Below, piece after piece: positions 12,424 to 23,396 of a DNA stretch of 64,000 bases. The stretch is taken from the NCBI GenBank assembly GCA_964007475.1, contig OZ023273.1, positions 143,875,308 through 143,939,307 of the forward strand. The letters are read 5' to 3'. This stretch comes from Hybos culiciformis (taxonomy: Eukaryota > Arthropoda > Insecta > Diptera > Hybotidae). The stretch's first letter is position 1, and every line of letters begins with the position of its first letter. Below the pieces are notes generated by a model, which was not told the DNA's origin, did not search any database, and saw only the letters and a program-made list of their open reading frames with translations. Position numbers and translations under genes: made by a program.

Positions 12424-12600
12424 TATGATTGGTCGATTATTTCAAAATACTAAATTCAATTATGCGCTCAGGATATTTTCTAGAAAAATTAATTTATATT
12501 ATAATCATGTTCAAATTGGAGTACATTATCTACATTTTGTTAATTTTTTAAATAAAGTCCCATACAAAGTTGATATTTCTTAAAAACAAACAATTTGCTT

Positions 12601-12606
12601 TTTATT
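12601..12606 (-). promoter_or_regulatory. Polyadenylation signal, lipase 1
   Basis: AATAAA on the minus strand lies about 60 bases beyond the stop codon, and is preserved at the equivalent place in copy 2. Confidence 0.5.
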
Positions 12607-12666
12607 TTCAATTTCCAAAAAGTTTAGACAAAACAAATAAATGCTCTTATTGTATTAGTTAAAAAA

Positions 12667-14728
12667 TTATCTGGGAAGAGGAATAGTGGTTGGAATATAA
12701 TCTGGTTTATAATTAGTTACCAATTCGAATAAACCATTTCTTACAACGTTAGGTTCATCACCGTAGTTGGATTGAGGAGTTGATGGACATAACTGATATA
12801 ATATTCCAGCAAAACTACAAGGTACGCAATTAAATCCAGTTTTATTACATGTAGCTTGGGCAAAAACATCAACTGATCTTCTGTGATTGCAGCCAATGTC
12901 CTGAATTCCTTGACAATGTGGCTGGCAGATACCATCGTTAATGTAAATCACCGCACGGCCTTTTGGGAAATATGTACCATATGTGCAAGATGACACAGTT
13001 TGTTCTACGTAAATGGCATCATCAGGACTAACTCTCCATTGGGGGGGCGTACCTTCATAAAATGGTCCCGCAGCATCAAGTGCAAAAAAATTAAGAAATT
13101 TATCAATCAAGGGTTGTAATTGTCCTAAAATTGCACATATTTGAGCACCCAAACTATGACATACTAAATCAAATTGATTATTTTTTAAATTAAAACTTGT
13201 TTTTAAAAATGTTAAGAATGTATTTATAATATTGCCAACTTCCTGTACAATCTGATCAAAGTTAATTAACACATAGTCGACAGAAGTTCCTGTAATTGTT
13301 GAGTTATACGAAATTATTAAATAATTCAAGTCGGCTCCATTGCAAATATATCCTTGTAGTAGTCTTTGCGATGAAGATATTGGATTTATAGCATTTTCGT
13401 GAAAACCATGAACTATGATTCTTAAAAAAAAAAAAATTTAATTAAATGGCAAAAATTATTTCTAATTTTTAGAAGAAACAGTTTATTAACTCTACAACTA
13501 AACTGCAATGTTATCAATGAAGCAAATTTATTAAATACACACATAATAACTAAAAATCCTTATTTCTAATTGTTGTTTTATTTACTTACTTCGTTCTTTT
13601 CAATGGATTAAAAGCAGAGTTTTGTACTGATGATGTATTTAATTCTTGTGGTGTTGATGGATTCAATTTTGTATACAAATAGTATTTAACATTATAGTCC
13701 AGATTTAATAATCCTGTAGCAGAAACTATAAAAATTCGAGAAAATTGACATTTAGCATATGTAAATTAACTTATAACAAATTATTAAAACATATTTTTGT
13801 ATAAAACTTAACATCAATCATATATAACTAGTCGAAACCCGTGAAATATTCACGGAACTTAAATAAATTTGGAAATTTTTTAAATTCTAATTCCAATTAT
13901 TTAATTTTTACTTCTTTTTACTTACCTCTCTCTATTCCGTTACTCTATCTAACTCACAAAATGTTTATTTTTAATCCAAAAAAATTATTATTAATTCTTT
14001 TTCTATATCATTAAATTTATTTTGAAGAGATATTTTTTGAAATATATTTAATGAAAATTTTGACTACAAAATTGAAAAAAAAAAAATAAGTAAAAAAAAT
14101 TACATACATATACATGGTCGAATGCCTAAATATTATGATTAATCAAATTTTCACAGTTTTGAATAAAATATTTACCTAACTAACTTTTTTTTATTCAATT
14201 TCAGAATCAACATTAGAATAAAATTGTCAATTTCTTGGTAAGTATTTATGATAACAATTAATTTAATTGACTTTGAGGGAATAAAACCAACCTTGTTAAT
14301 TTACAAAATAAAAACACGATAAAAACAAAAACATTACCAATCAAACCAAACTTTTGATTGTGCGATTACTCATTATGCCGTCTCATCAAGTAGAGGGTTG
14401 ACTAAAAGAAAATTATGTTCGACATGATGTATATGATGGTGAGGATACTTGTATGCACATACGCTAAGCTATACCATAAAGGACGTATAAATAAGAGAAA
14501 TTCATTCAATACAAAAAATTCAAATGAAAAAAATTAACCAAAAAATTAATTTCTCTTATTTATACTTCCTTTATGCTATTACATTGGAACAAAATTGAAT
14601 TCAATAATCTCTTAATCTAATATAACAGTTCATCGGATTCATGTATATATGTATATAGAATTTAATAATTTTAGATTCTTCTTACCCAAAGGAAGTAATG
14701 CTAATGCCGTAATATAATTAAATTTCAT
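12667..14728 (-). CDS. Secreted lipase, pancreatic lipase/PLA1 superfamily, copy 1
   Basis: Three exons on the minus strand: 14686-14728, 13590-13725 and 12667-13420, with GT-AG borders and phases that close to 310 aa. Residues 1-17 form a signal peptide ending VSA. A family block YYLYTKLNP follows near residue 30, then IIVHGF (61-66). The catalytic triad is visible: Ser149 in CHSLGAQ, Asp175 in LDAAGP, His239 in CNHRRS. The nucleophile elbow begins with Cys in place of the usual Gly (GxSxG). No long lid insertion is seen, which favours phospholipase A1 or neutral lipase of the insect gut or secretions. Family membership is certain; substrate is not. Copy 2 is a near-identical tandem paralogue, with about two dozen changes over the last 220 residues, including LDAAGP here versus IDPAGP there. 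The start ATG opens the only signal peptide and is conserved in both copies. Confidence 0.93.
13828..14145 (-). mobile_element. Possible non-autonomous Helitron (3' end clear) in lipase 1 intron 1
   Basis: Relative to copy 2, copy 1 has extra DNA here. On the minus strand it ends with a hairpin (13839-13855, CCGTGAATATTTCACGG) followed about 7 bases later by CTAG and a T, the hairpin-plus-CTRR, A/T-site layout of Helitron 3' ends. The 5' end is not sharp; a TC start near 14140 is only a guess. No Rep/helicase coding is present. Confidence 0.45.
14475..14575. repeat. Hairpin with 28-nt arms in lipase 1 intron 1
   Basis: Arms 14475-14502 and 14548-14575 pair with a single mismatch (TATAAATAAGAGAAATT core) around a 45-nt loop. 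The corresponding hairpin is also present in copy 2 (19077-19161). Confidence 0.8.
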
Positions 14729-15599
14729 GGTGTGAATTCAAGCTTAAAGAACGACTAAAATTTTAAGCAAAAAGTTCTGTATTTTATTCAAAAAAAAATT
14801 TAATGCAAAGTTTATTTAAAATAATGTTCTTAGTTAATTTACTAAATGACCATATGTTTTTTTAATTTTTGTCAGTAAAATTAATGCAATAATATTTGTT
14901 ACTATGTTTGACGAATATTTTTATTTTATTTAATTTTCTATATTTGAAAATTAATAATTTTTTAATACTACTAATATTTAACAAATATATATGACGGTCA
15001 GATAGTCAATTTAATTTTTTTTTATTCACACAGCTTAAATTATTATTATTGATAAATTGATAAATAAAAATATGTAAATGTGAACTCAAACTATAATAAT
15101 TTTATTAATAACTAATTCCTAGCGCACCGTAACTTCATCCAACAAGAAAGATAATAAATTATAAAGTTTAAAAAAAAAAAATAAAATGTTTTTGCTTTAC
15201 AATTATATTTTAATCATCCACTTGGACCAACATAACAACGTACCAGGCATATTTAGAGAAAATTATTTGTAAAAAATGTTAAATAAAATATTGATAATAA
15301 AAGAAAATATTTATATTTAATATTTAAGATAAAATAAAAAAAAAAACGCGATTTAATTATGAACGTAGGTAGGAAGTAGAATATAAAAATTCGGAAATAT
15401 CCAATTAAATCTAAGAAAATAATGAAATGTTTTCGTGGTAGAAAATTTTTTGATTTAACGACAAAATTGCAGTACTGAAACGTGAAGTTATTATAATATT
15501 GTATTATCGGATCATGCAAAATTTCACCCGAATTGGTTCTGTCAAGCCATAAATTCCAAACAAAGATGACAAGCAAAGTTGTGTTTTAAATGAAACTGT

Positions 15600-15810
15600 G
15601 TCCCTTTTCTTCTTTTATCTCTAAAAGAAAGAGAAATTAAAGGATAATTAACGTGGAAAAATTCACTTTTCTTCGTTTATATCTAAAAGAAAGAGAAATT
15701 AAAGGATAAAACGTGGAAAAATTCCCTTTTCTTCTTTTATCTCTAAAAGAAAGAGAAATTAAAGGATAATTAACGGGGAAAAATTCCCTTTTCTTCTTTT
15801 ATCTTTATTT
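15600..15810. repeat. Tandem repeat, ~61-bp unit, about 3.3 copies
   Basis: The unit begins CCCTTTTCTTCTTTTATCTC and continues TAAAAGAAAGAGAAATTAAAGG and AACGTGGAAAAATT. Each unit can fold on itself (CTTTTATCTC / AAAAGAAAGAG). It lies in the spacer between the two lipase duplicates, just before the foldback element. Confidence 0.85.
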
Positions 15811-15845
15811 TTTATTATAAATTATTATCTCTATATTCTCTCTTT

Positions 15846-16071
15846 GCAACTACCTCTCCCCTACGCATTAAAGCAGTATATAAAATATGTTAACAAAATT
15901 TGTTATAACAACTCGTTGTCTATACACACAAACACATAGACACTTGTCAATATTATATCACTCGACCTTCGGTCTCGTGATATAATTTTGACTCGTGTTT
16001 ATGTGTTTGTGTGTATAGACACCTCGTAATTAATAACAAATTTAGTTAACATATATTATAATCTACTATAA
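15846..16071. mobile_element. Palindromic foldback element, copy A
   Basis: Long imperfect inverted repeat: CTATACACACAAACACATAG (left) and its complement (right) surround a GTCAATATTATATCACTCG segment with a short central loop near 15967-15971. The outer arms share AATATGTTAAC. The same element recurs at 23397-25202, where another element interrupts it. No ORF. It ends within a few bases of the start of duplication copy 2. Class is unknown. Confidence 0.75.
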
Positions 16072-16171
16072 AATGGTTGGTCTATCATTTCAAAATACTA
16101 AATTCAATTATGCGCTCAGGATATTTTCTAGAAAAATTAATTTATATTATAATCATGTTCAAATTGGAGTA

Positions 16172-17114
16172 GGGGAAAGGGGGGGAGATTCGGACAGTTT
16201 TTACATTGCCCACCAAAAATATGCCTAAAATATTTTTAAAAATATTTTCAATTGATTTTCCAAATAATTCAATCTTTTGGCTTGTTTTATGCCGAATTTG
16301 AAGCGTCTAGATTAAAGTTTGGCTTTGTTGTAGCGTGCCTAAAAATTTGCGGCAAATGTCTGAATGTGCCCCAACGTGGGGGTAGTTTCAGACAGGGGGT
16401 GGGGTAGATTCAGACACTTATTGAAATAGTTCTCTACAATGGTAAAAATGTTGTATTTTGTATTAAATTTAAAAATTTTATTTTATTTTCAGTTTCTTTA
16501 AACTCAAAGTACAAATTCTAAGTAGGTACATCAGTCAAAAATTCAATTGGTATTGATAACAGAAATAAGATTTCATTCATTTAAAAGATTCAGTCTTTTT
16601 TCTTACATTTTTCAACATTGTCATCAATTGATTATTATTTTTATTATTATTATGTCTATTGGTTTTTCTTTTATAATTTCGAGGCATCTTGAATTAAAAA
16701 AAAACTAATTATGTTCAAAAAATGACACATGGGATAGTTTTGGACAAGTCCGAATGTACCCCATTTCGTCTGTCCGAAAGTAACCATAAAAGAAAATTTA
16801 ATTTCTCAATAATTAAATTTTAATAATTAAATAATGGCAAAAATAAATGTATAATTACTTTTTGTGATTTTTTTTTTTTTTTCGAAGTGAATCACTGTTT
16901 AATAAATTTTAAAAAGGTTACTTTGACAAGCCGAAAACATAAAATTCACCGCACATGTCAAAACACAAACTACAACTAATTCAAATTTTTTATGAAGTGA
17001 GAAAATGAGCATCTGATAATATGTCTAAAATACCAAAATTAGATGCGATAAATATTTTGTGAGTTATAGGCCATGTCTGAATGTGTACACTGTCCGAATA
17101 TCCCCCCTTTCCCC
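16172..17114. mobile_element. TA-flanked DNA transposon (943 bp) with filled/empty site pair
   Basis: The ends are GGGGAAAGGGGGGGAGATTC and, reversed, GGGGAAAGGGGGGATATTCG, extending through CGGACAGT, flanked by TA on each side (16170-16171, 17115-17116). The equivalent place in copy 1 (about 12520) reads GGAGTACATTATC with no insertion, so the insertion site and the 2-bp TA duplication are shown directly. The interior repeats TCAGACA/TCGGACA motifs with G-rich blocks and has no transposase ORF. A Tc1/mariner-type non-autonomous element is most likely. Confidence 0.93.
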
Positions 17115-17192
17115 TACATTATCTACATTTTGTTAATTTTTTAAATAAAGTCCCATACAAAGTTGATATTTCTTAAAAACAAACAATTTCTT

Positions 17193-17198
17193 TTTATT
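17193..17198 (-). promoter_or_regulatory. Polyadenylation signal, lipase 2
   Basis: AATAAA on the minus strand, at the same distance from the stop codon as in copy 1. Confidence 0.5.
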
Positions 17199-17258
17199 TT
17201 CAATTTCCAAAAAGTTTAGACAAAACAAATAAATGCTCTTATTGTATTAGTTAAAAAA

Positions 17259-19263
17259 TTATCCGGCAAGAAGATTAGTGGTTGGAATATAATCTGGTTT
17301 ATAATTTGTTACCAATTCGAATAAACCATTTCTTACAACGCTAGGTTCATCACCGTAGTTGGATTGTGGAGTTGATGGACATAACTGATATAATATTCCA
17401 GCAAAATTACATGGTACGCAACTAAATCCAGTTTTATTACATGTAGCTTGGGCAAAAACATCAACTGATCTTCTGTGATTGCAGCTAACGTCCTGAACTC
17501 CTTGACAATATGGCTGGATGATACCATTGTTAATGTAAATCACCGCACGGCCTTCTGGCAAATATGTACCAAATGTGCAAGATGACACCGTTTGTTCTAC
17601 GTAAATGGCATCATCAGGACTAACTCTCCATTGGGGGGGCGTACCTTGATAAAATGGTCCCGCAGGATCAATTGCAAAAAATTTAAGAAATTTATCAATC
17701 AAGGGTTGTAGTTGTCCTAAAATTGCACATATTTGAGCACCCAAACTATGACATACTAAATCAAATTGATTATTTTTTAAATTAAAACTTGTTTTTAAAA
17801 ATGTTAAGAATGTATTTATAATATTGCCAACTTCCTGTACAATCTGATCAAAGTTAACTAACACATAGTCGACATAAGTGCCTGTAATTGTTGAGTTATA
17901 CGAAACTATTAAATAATTCAAGTCGGCTCCATTGCAAATATATCCTTGTAGTAGTCTTTGCGATGAAGATAGTGGATCTGTAGCATTTTCTTGAAAACCA
18001 TGAACTATGATTCTTAAAAATAAAAAAAAATAAAAATTCAATTAAATCACAAAAATTATTTCTAATTTTTAGAAGAAACAGTTTATTAAAGCTACTCTAA
18101 AACTAAACTAATAAATATGGAAGTTATTTGTCTTTTATTTTGAATAAAAATTTCTTAAAAAATATAATGTAAATACTAAATATATTTATTGATTCTATAC
18201 TAAACTAATATTCTACAATGTTATTTATAGTAGGCATACAAAGAAATATATTTATTTCATGTAGGAAGAAGCATAATTTTTTTTCTTCCAGGAAACTATA
18301 CTTAGGAACTAGTGAAGGCATTTATTTATAAGCAATAAAGTTTCCCATTTTTAATCAAGCAAAAATAATTCAGGATTGATTGTGACTTCTTAGACCCATA
18401 GCGCACACTTTACAGATCGATTTTACCAATGTTATCAATGAAGCAAATTTATTAAACACATACATAATAACTAAAAATTCTTATTTCTAATTGTTGTTTT
18501 ATTTACTTACTTCGTTCTTTTCAATGGATTAAAAGCAGAGTTTTGTACTGATGATGTATTTAATTCTTGTGGTGTTGATGGATTCAATTTTGTATACAAA
18601 TAGTATTTAACATTATAGTCCAGATTTAATAATCCTGCAGCAGAAACTATAAAAATTCGAGAAATTTGACATTTAGCATATGCAAATTAACTTATAGCAA
18701 ATTATTAAAAAGTATCTTACAAGAAATTACAAAACTGTTTTTGTATAAAACTTGATCAAATTTTCACAGTTCTGAATGAAATATTTACCTAACTAATTTT
18801 TTTTTATTCAATCTCAGAATCAACATTAGAATAAAATTGTCAATTTCTTGGTAAGTATTTATGATGTTAGATGAATAATAATTAATTTAATTGATTTCGA
18901 CGGAATAAAATCAACCTTGTTAATTTATAAAATAAAAACACACCAAACTTTTGATTGTAATTACTCATTATGCCGTCTCATCAAGTAGAGGGCTGACTAA
19001 AAGAAAATTATGTGCGACATATGTATATGATGATGAGGATACTGTATGAACATACGCTAAGCTATTACCATAAAAGAAGTATAAATAAGAGAAATTCATA
19101 CCATACAAAAAATTCAAATGAAAAAAATTAACCAAAAAATGAATTTCTCTTATTTATACTTAATCTCTTAATCTTCATCGGATTTATATGTAGAATTTAA
19201 TAATATTTGATTCTTCTTACCCAAAGGAAGTAATGCTAATGCCGTAATATAATTAAATTTCAT
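17259..19263 (-). CDS. Secreted lipase, pancreatic lipase/PLA1 superfamily, copy 2
   Basis: Exons 19221-19263, 18511-18646 and 17259-18012; each exon has exactly the length of its partner in copy 1 and the product is again 310 aa. Signal peptide, YYLYT block, HGF oxyanion region, Ser149 (CHSLGAQ), Asp175 (IDPAGP) and His239 (CNHRRS) are intact, so the gene looks functional. The Gly-to-Cys change at the start of the nucleophile elbow is shared with copy 1 and therefore predates the duplication. A cysteine present in copy 1 (GICQPHC) is lost here (GIIQPYC), leaving one possible disulphide unpaired. An in-frame hydrophobic extension upstream of exon 3 (to 18041) is intron read-through, not a real start. 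Confidence 0.93.
19077..19161. repeat. Hairpin with 23-nt perfect arms in lipase 2 intron 1
   Basis: Arms 19077-19099 and 19139-19161 are exact complements (AAGTATAAATAAGAGAAATT plus CAT) around a 39-nt loop. It is orthologous to 14475-14575 but the outer ends and loop have changed while pairing is kept. Confidence 0.8.
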
Positions 19264-20095
19264 GGTGTGAATTCAAGCTTAAAGAACGACTAAAATTTTA
19301 AGCAAAAAGTTCTGTATTTTATTCAAAAAAAATATTTAATGCAAAGTTTATTTAAAATAAAGTTCTTAGTTAATTTACTAAATGACCATATGTTTTTTTC
19401 ATTTTTGTCAATAAAACTATTGCAATAATATTTGTTACTATGTTTGACGAATATTTTTATTTTATTTAATTTTCTATATTTGGAAATTAGTAATTTTTTA
19501 ATACTACTAATATCTAACAAATATATATGACGGTCAGATAGTCAATTTAATTTTTTTTATTCACACAGCTTAAATTATTATTATTGCTTATTGATAAATA
19601 AAAATATGTATTTAAATGTGAACTCAAGCTATAATAATTTTATTAATAACTAATTTCCTAGCGCACCGTAACTTCATCCAACAAAAAAGATAATAAATTA
19701 TAAAGTTTTAAAAAAAGTTAAATGTTTTTGCTTAACAATTATATTTTGATCATCCACTTGATAATAAAAGAAAATATTTATATTTAATATTTAAAAAGAT
19801 AAAATAAAATAAAATTCTATGCGATTTAATTATGAACGTAGGTAGGAAGTAGAAAATAAAACTCGGTATATTTCCGAATCCAATTAATTCTAACAAAATA
19901 ATGTTTTCGTGGTAGAAAATTTTCGGATTTGTCGGTAATGTAATTTCAAATTTTTTTTAGTTAACGACAAAATTGCAGTACTGAAACGTTGGAGTTATTA
20001 GAATATTGTATTATCGGATCATGCAAAATTTCACCCGAATTGGTTCTGTCAAGTCATAAATTTTAAAATTTGAATCAAAGTTGTGTGTTTAAATG

Positions 20096-20420
20096 TTAGA
20101 CTATAAATATAAGAGCTTTGTAAATTTTAAGCAGATAAAGTAAGAGGAAATAAAAATGTGAACATTTCTGATTTAGAGAAGTTATGATTGCTTGTTTATC
20201 ATTCATTGATAAATTAAGAAATTATTTGTTCTGAAAAGCAAACTTATAAAACTGAAGTTTTCATACTTTTATACCTAAGTGCTAAGAACATCTATAAAAA
20301 TAATTAAAAAGCAAATAAAAACTTCTTAAGCTAAATTTTTATTTTCTTTAACAACGCAATAAAGAGTCTAAAATAAAAATATAAATTAGATTAATAAGAA
20401 TCGAACTTAGGGAAATCTTA
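20096..20420. other. AT-rich spacer
   Basis: Nothing recognisable lies between the end of the duplicated segment and the next transposon. Confidence 0.5.
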
Positions 20421-20428
20421 AGAAAAAT

Positions 20429-21386
20429 TAGGGTTGCCAGACGTCCAGTTTTCATCTGGATTGTCCAGATTTCTCGGCACCTGTCCAGATTTAAAATTTT
20501 TCAAATCTGGACATCTGGACAATCCAGAAATTTCAGTGACACAAATCTGGACATCTGGATTGTCCAGTTTTTCAATATTGTTAGCAGATAAAATAAAATT
20601 TGAAACAAAAAATAGTATTCAAAAACTAAATTTATTGTAAATATTATCTAAACTCAGTTCCACTACCGTTTTATATTTAAAATATTTTTTTTTATACTTT
20701 TCTTATTATAATGCATAAAAATTATTTTTTAGTTTTTTTTAAGTTTTCTAATTTAGGTTTTATGAACTTATAGTTCCTAATTAAATTAAATTGAACGAAA
20801 TTATTACTTAAAACCGAGTTTTATTGCTTAATTCTTTAAAAACTCCAAAGTGGCTGAGAATAGAGTTTGGGTGGCTGAGACTGAGAATAGGAGAAAATGG
20901 GTTTTTTGCTTTATTCTACGAATTAAAAAAAAAAATCCCGATTTATGAAGAAAAATGTCTGAAAAATACAAAAATCAAAACTTTATAGTGACAAGTGCAG
21001 ATATTCTATACTTTTTGTTCATTCAAAGTTAAATAATTAGTCAGGTGGCTGAGAATTGGCTACTACCTACCTAGAAAAATGTTGAGTTCCACAGCCTTTT
21101 TCTTTACAAAAGATGCACTGGTTTTATATAATTTAGATTGTATCATTATATAATAATTTTCAAAATTTATAATAAGTATTCATTATGAATTAATAAGCAA
21201 TAAAATTATATTGATCGATAAAAAAAACTAAATTAATTTATTTCATGGTAAATTTTGAAAAAAAATCATCATTTTTGTCCAGATTTTTATCCAGATTTCT
21301 TTAGGTTTTGTCCAGATTTGTCCAGATTTGAACCAATAAAATTTCAATTTGTCCAGATTTCGGGTTTTTAAAAACTGGCAACCCTA
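20429..21386. mobile_element. hAT-type element with arrays of GTCCAGATT motifs
   Basis: The inverted ends are TAGGGTTGCCAG and CTGGCAACCCTA; the 8-bp TSD AGAAAAAT occurs at 20421-20428 and 21387-21394. Both subterminal regions carry many copies of GTCCAGATTT or its complement (left about 20445-20575, right about 21280-21360), as expected of transposase-binding arrays. No transposase is encoded; the interior has repeated GTGGCTGAGA motifs. Length 958 bp. Confidence 0.92.
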
Positions 21387-21394
21387 AGAAAAAT

Positions 21395-23396
21395 AATGTT
21401 TTTATTTAGCAAAATATAATTAAATAAAAAATAATATCTTAAAATAAGAAGAACATATTAATTAAAATACAAAAATATGCTTATTCCTGTTTTTACCCAA
21501 AAAAAAAAAAAAAACAAACTCCAATTTCAGTATTAAATTTTTTTTTTTGGGCTGAACCTTTTTAAACCTTAACTCAGAAAAAGCGAGAAATGATATTATT
21601 TGTAAAAAGTTCGCAATTTTAACAAAAAAGTACACTATAAATTAAATTAAAAAAGATATATAACAGACCCCACAAACTTTTAGTATTAATTATTATAAGA
21701 AACATTGATGCATAGCATCTTTATAAACATTAGACCAGAATTAAATGTGTATGTTATGTGTTAGATTGGAAAAGTTAATTACAGAAAATAAAGATTTTTA
21801 ATTATATCTAAAAAGGAAAATATATTAAAATTTCAATGATACAGACATAGAACTATTTCATAATTTTATTTAAAATAGTAGTTACAATATCTAGTTTTTT
21901 TTTAAATAAAAAGGGTCAAATATATGTACATTATATACATACACATACATTTATACAATATTAAAACTAATTAACATTATAATTGAAATTTCACATTTTT
22001 CTATCGATATTTTATTTCAGTATTGCGCCCAGTCCGAACCCACTCTAAAAAAAAAGAGAAACGTTTTAAAAAAGGGTTCTTTAAAAAGAAACGTTCTTTT
22101 AAAAGAAAAAAAGAAATCACAATTACAAAAAGAGAAAAAAAAGTACAATTGTGAACGCCTATTTAGTGTCTCTTAGTGGCTCTTAAGTAGTAGTCTGATT
22201 CGCTTATTTAGTGTACGTAGACCGCTAACGCCGCCAAAAATTCAAAACCAAGTCCTCCGTGGTTAAAAGTCCCCCAGTGGTTGAAAGTTGGGCCACCCAT
22301 GGACTAATATAAGTGAACTATATAAATATAAATATTATAAGTATAAATAATAACTTTTAGTTTTTTAAATGAAACAAAGACTGTAAATTGCCTATTTTTT
22401 GGCGTAATATACGAAATTTAATACATAATTATGTATTAAGCATATTCTTCCACAATTTTGTGTGTAACCTTAATTTTACCGATTCATTTCATTCATTCAA
22501 TAATTATTCCATCCCCGAATCTGTATAAATTTTGACTTTTGGTTGGTTTACATAAAAAAAAACAAAGAAAATAAAAATTATTTTACCGGCATCACATCAA
22601 TGGCAAAAAAGATTAATTTAAATAATTTAATGAAAAAGTGATTTAATAGAACTTAAAAATTAAATTATATAAAAAATAAATCAAAATTATGTAGGTAGGT
22701 ACAATAATAATAATAATAAATCAAAAATAATACCATATAGATATACGATATACCAAACAAATACCTTATCTTATAATGTATATCTGGTACTGGTAGATAC
22801 TCGTACTTGCTTGCGTATGTTTTTTTTTTAAATATTTCGATTCAGCAAAAAATTTGCGCTTTGTTGTAGATTGTTTTCTTACTAAATGTAAGGGGTTGGA
22901 AAAAGAGTTTATTTTATTAAAAATTGCGAAAATTTTATATGATTTTTTTATTATAATGCTGGCCATACACTGAATATCCCACAAATATTCCACTAATGGA
23001 AATAAGTTATTATTGCCTTATATATGAAAATATTTATTTTAGAAAACATCCGGTCTATACCTTATTCCCACCTAAAAATTTTTTCGGAAAAAAGTGGAAA
23101 TTTCCACTTCTATTACCTTGTTCGCACCTAAAAACATTTCAGGAAAAATAATTGGAAATTTACACTTCTAAAAATGATTTTCATACTTGATAAGTGAAAA
23201 GAATTTTAATGTGCATGTGATCGGTAAGTTGTATTTACAATCGTAAATTTAGCTCGGTAAATGGTATATTACATGCGTCAATACACATGTAATTATTTAA
23301 TTAAGTAAATTTTATTTACATCCGTATTAAGGAAATTTTATTTACTTACTTCATTTTGAACTTTTGTTTATTTTTTACATTGCAAATGTATTGATT
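21395..23396. other. AT-rich intergenic DNA, a few GC-richer patches
   Basis: No gene was recognised. A short GC-richer patch at about 22160-22310 (with CGCTAACGCCGCC) and a direct repeat of about 40 bp with core CCTTRTTCSCACCTAAAAA at 23050-23130 are the only structure noticed. Weak complement of the latter at 25205-25310 suggests an older, larger inverted-repeat unit enclosing 23.05-25.3 kb. Confidence 0.45.

Larger units (their letters stand above)
12424..15592. repeat. Tandem duplication, copy 1 (lipase gene with flanks)
   Basis: This segment aligns along its length with about 16075-20095: the same 3' flank (TTCAAAATACTAAATTC at the left), the same three exons, and the same upstream flank up to a TTCTGTCAAG...AAAGTTGTG block. 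Differences are concentrated in insertions: copy 1 has about 340 bp in intron 1 that copy 2 lacks, copy 2 has a 943-bp transposon downstream and about 330 bp extra in intron 2. Confidence 0.9.
16075..20095. repeat. Tandem duplication, copy 2 (lipase gene with flanks)
   Basis: This is the partner of 12424-15592. Order and orientation are the same, so it is a direct tandem duplication. Copy 2 is longer because of a TA-flanked transposon (16172-17114) and about 330 bp extra in intron 2 (about 18085-18430). Confidence 0.9.

Noticed and set aside
15600..15810. CRISPR-like repeat array
   Set aside because: Units abut without unique spacers and the genome is an insect's; a simple tandem repeat.
18013..18041. 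Alternative start of lipase 2 in the intron (MNFYFFLFL)
   Set aside because: It would remove the conserved YYLYT segment and it overlaps the acceptor; exon structure matches copy 1 exactly without it.
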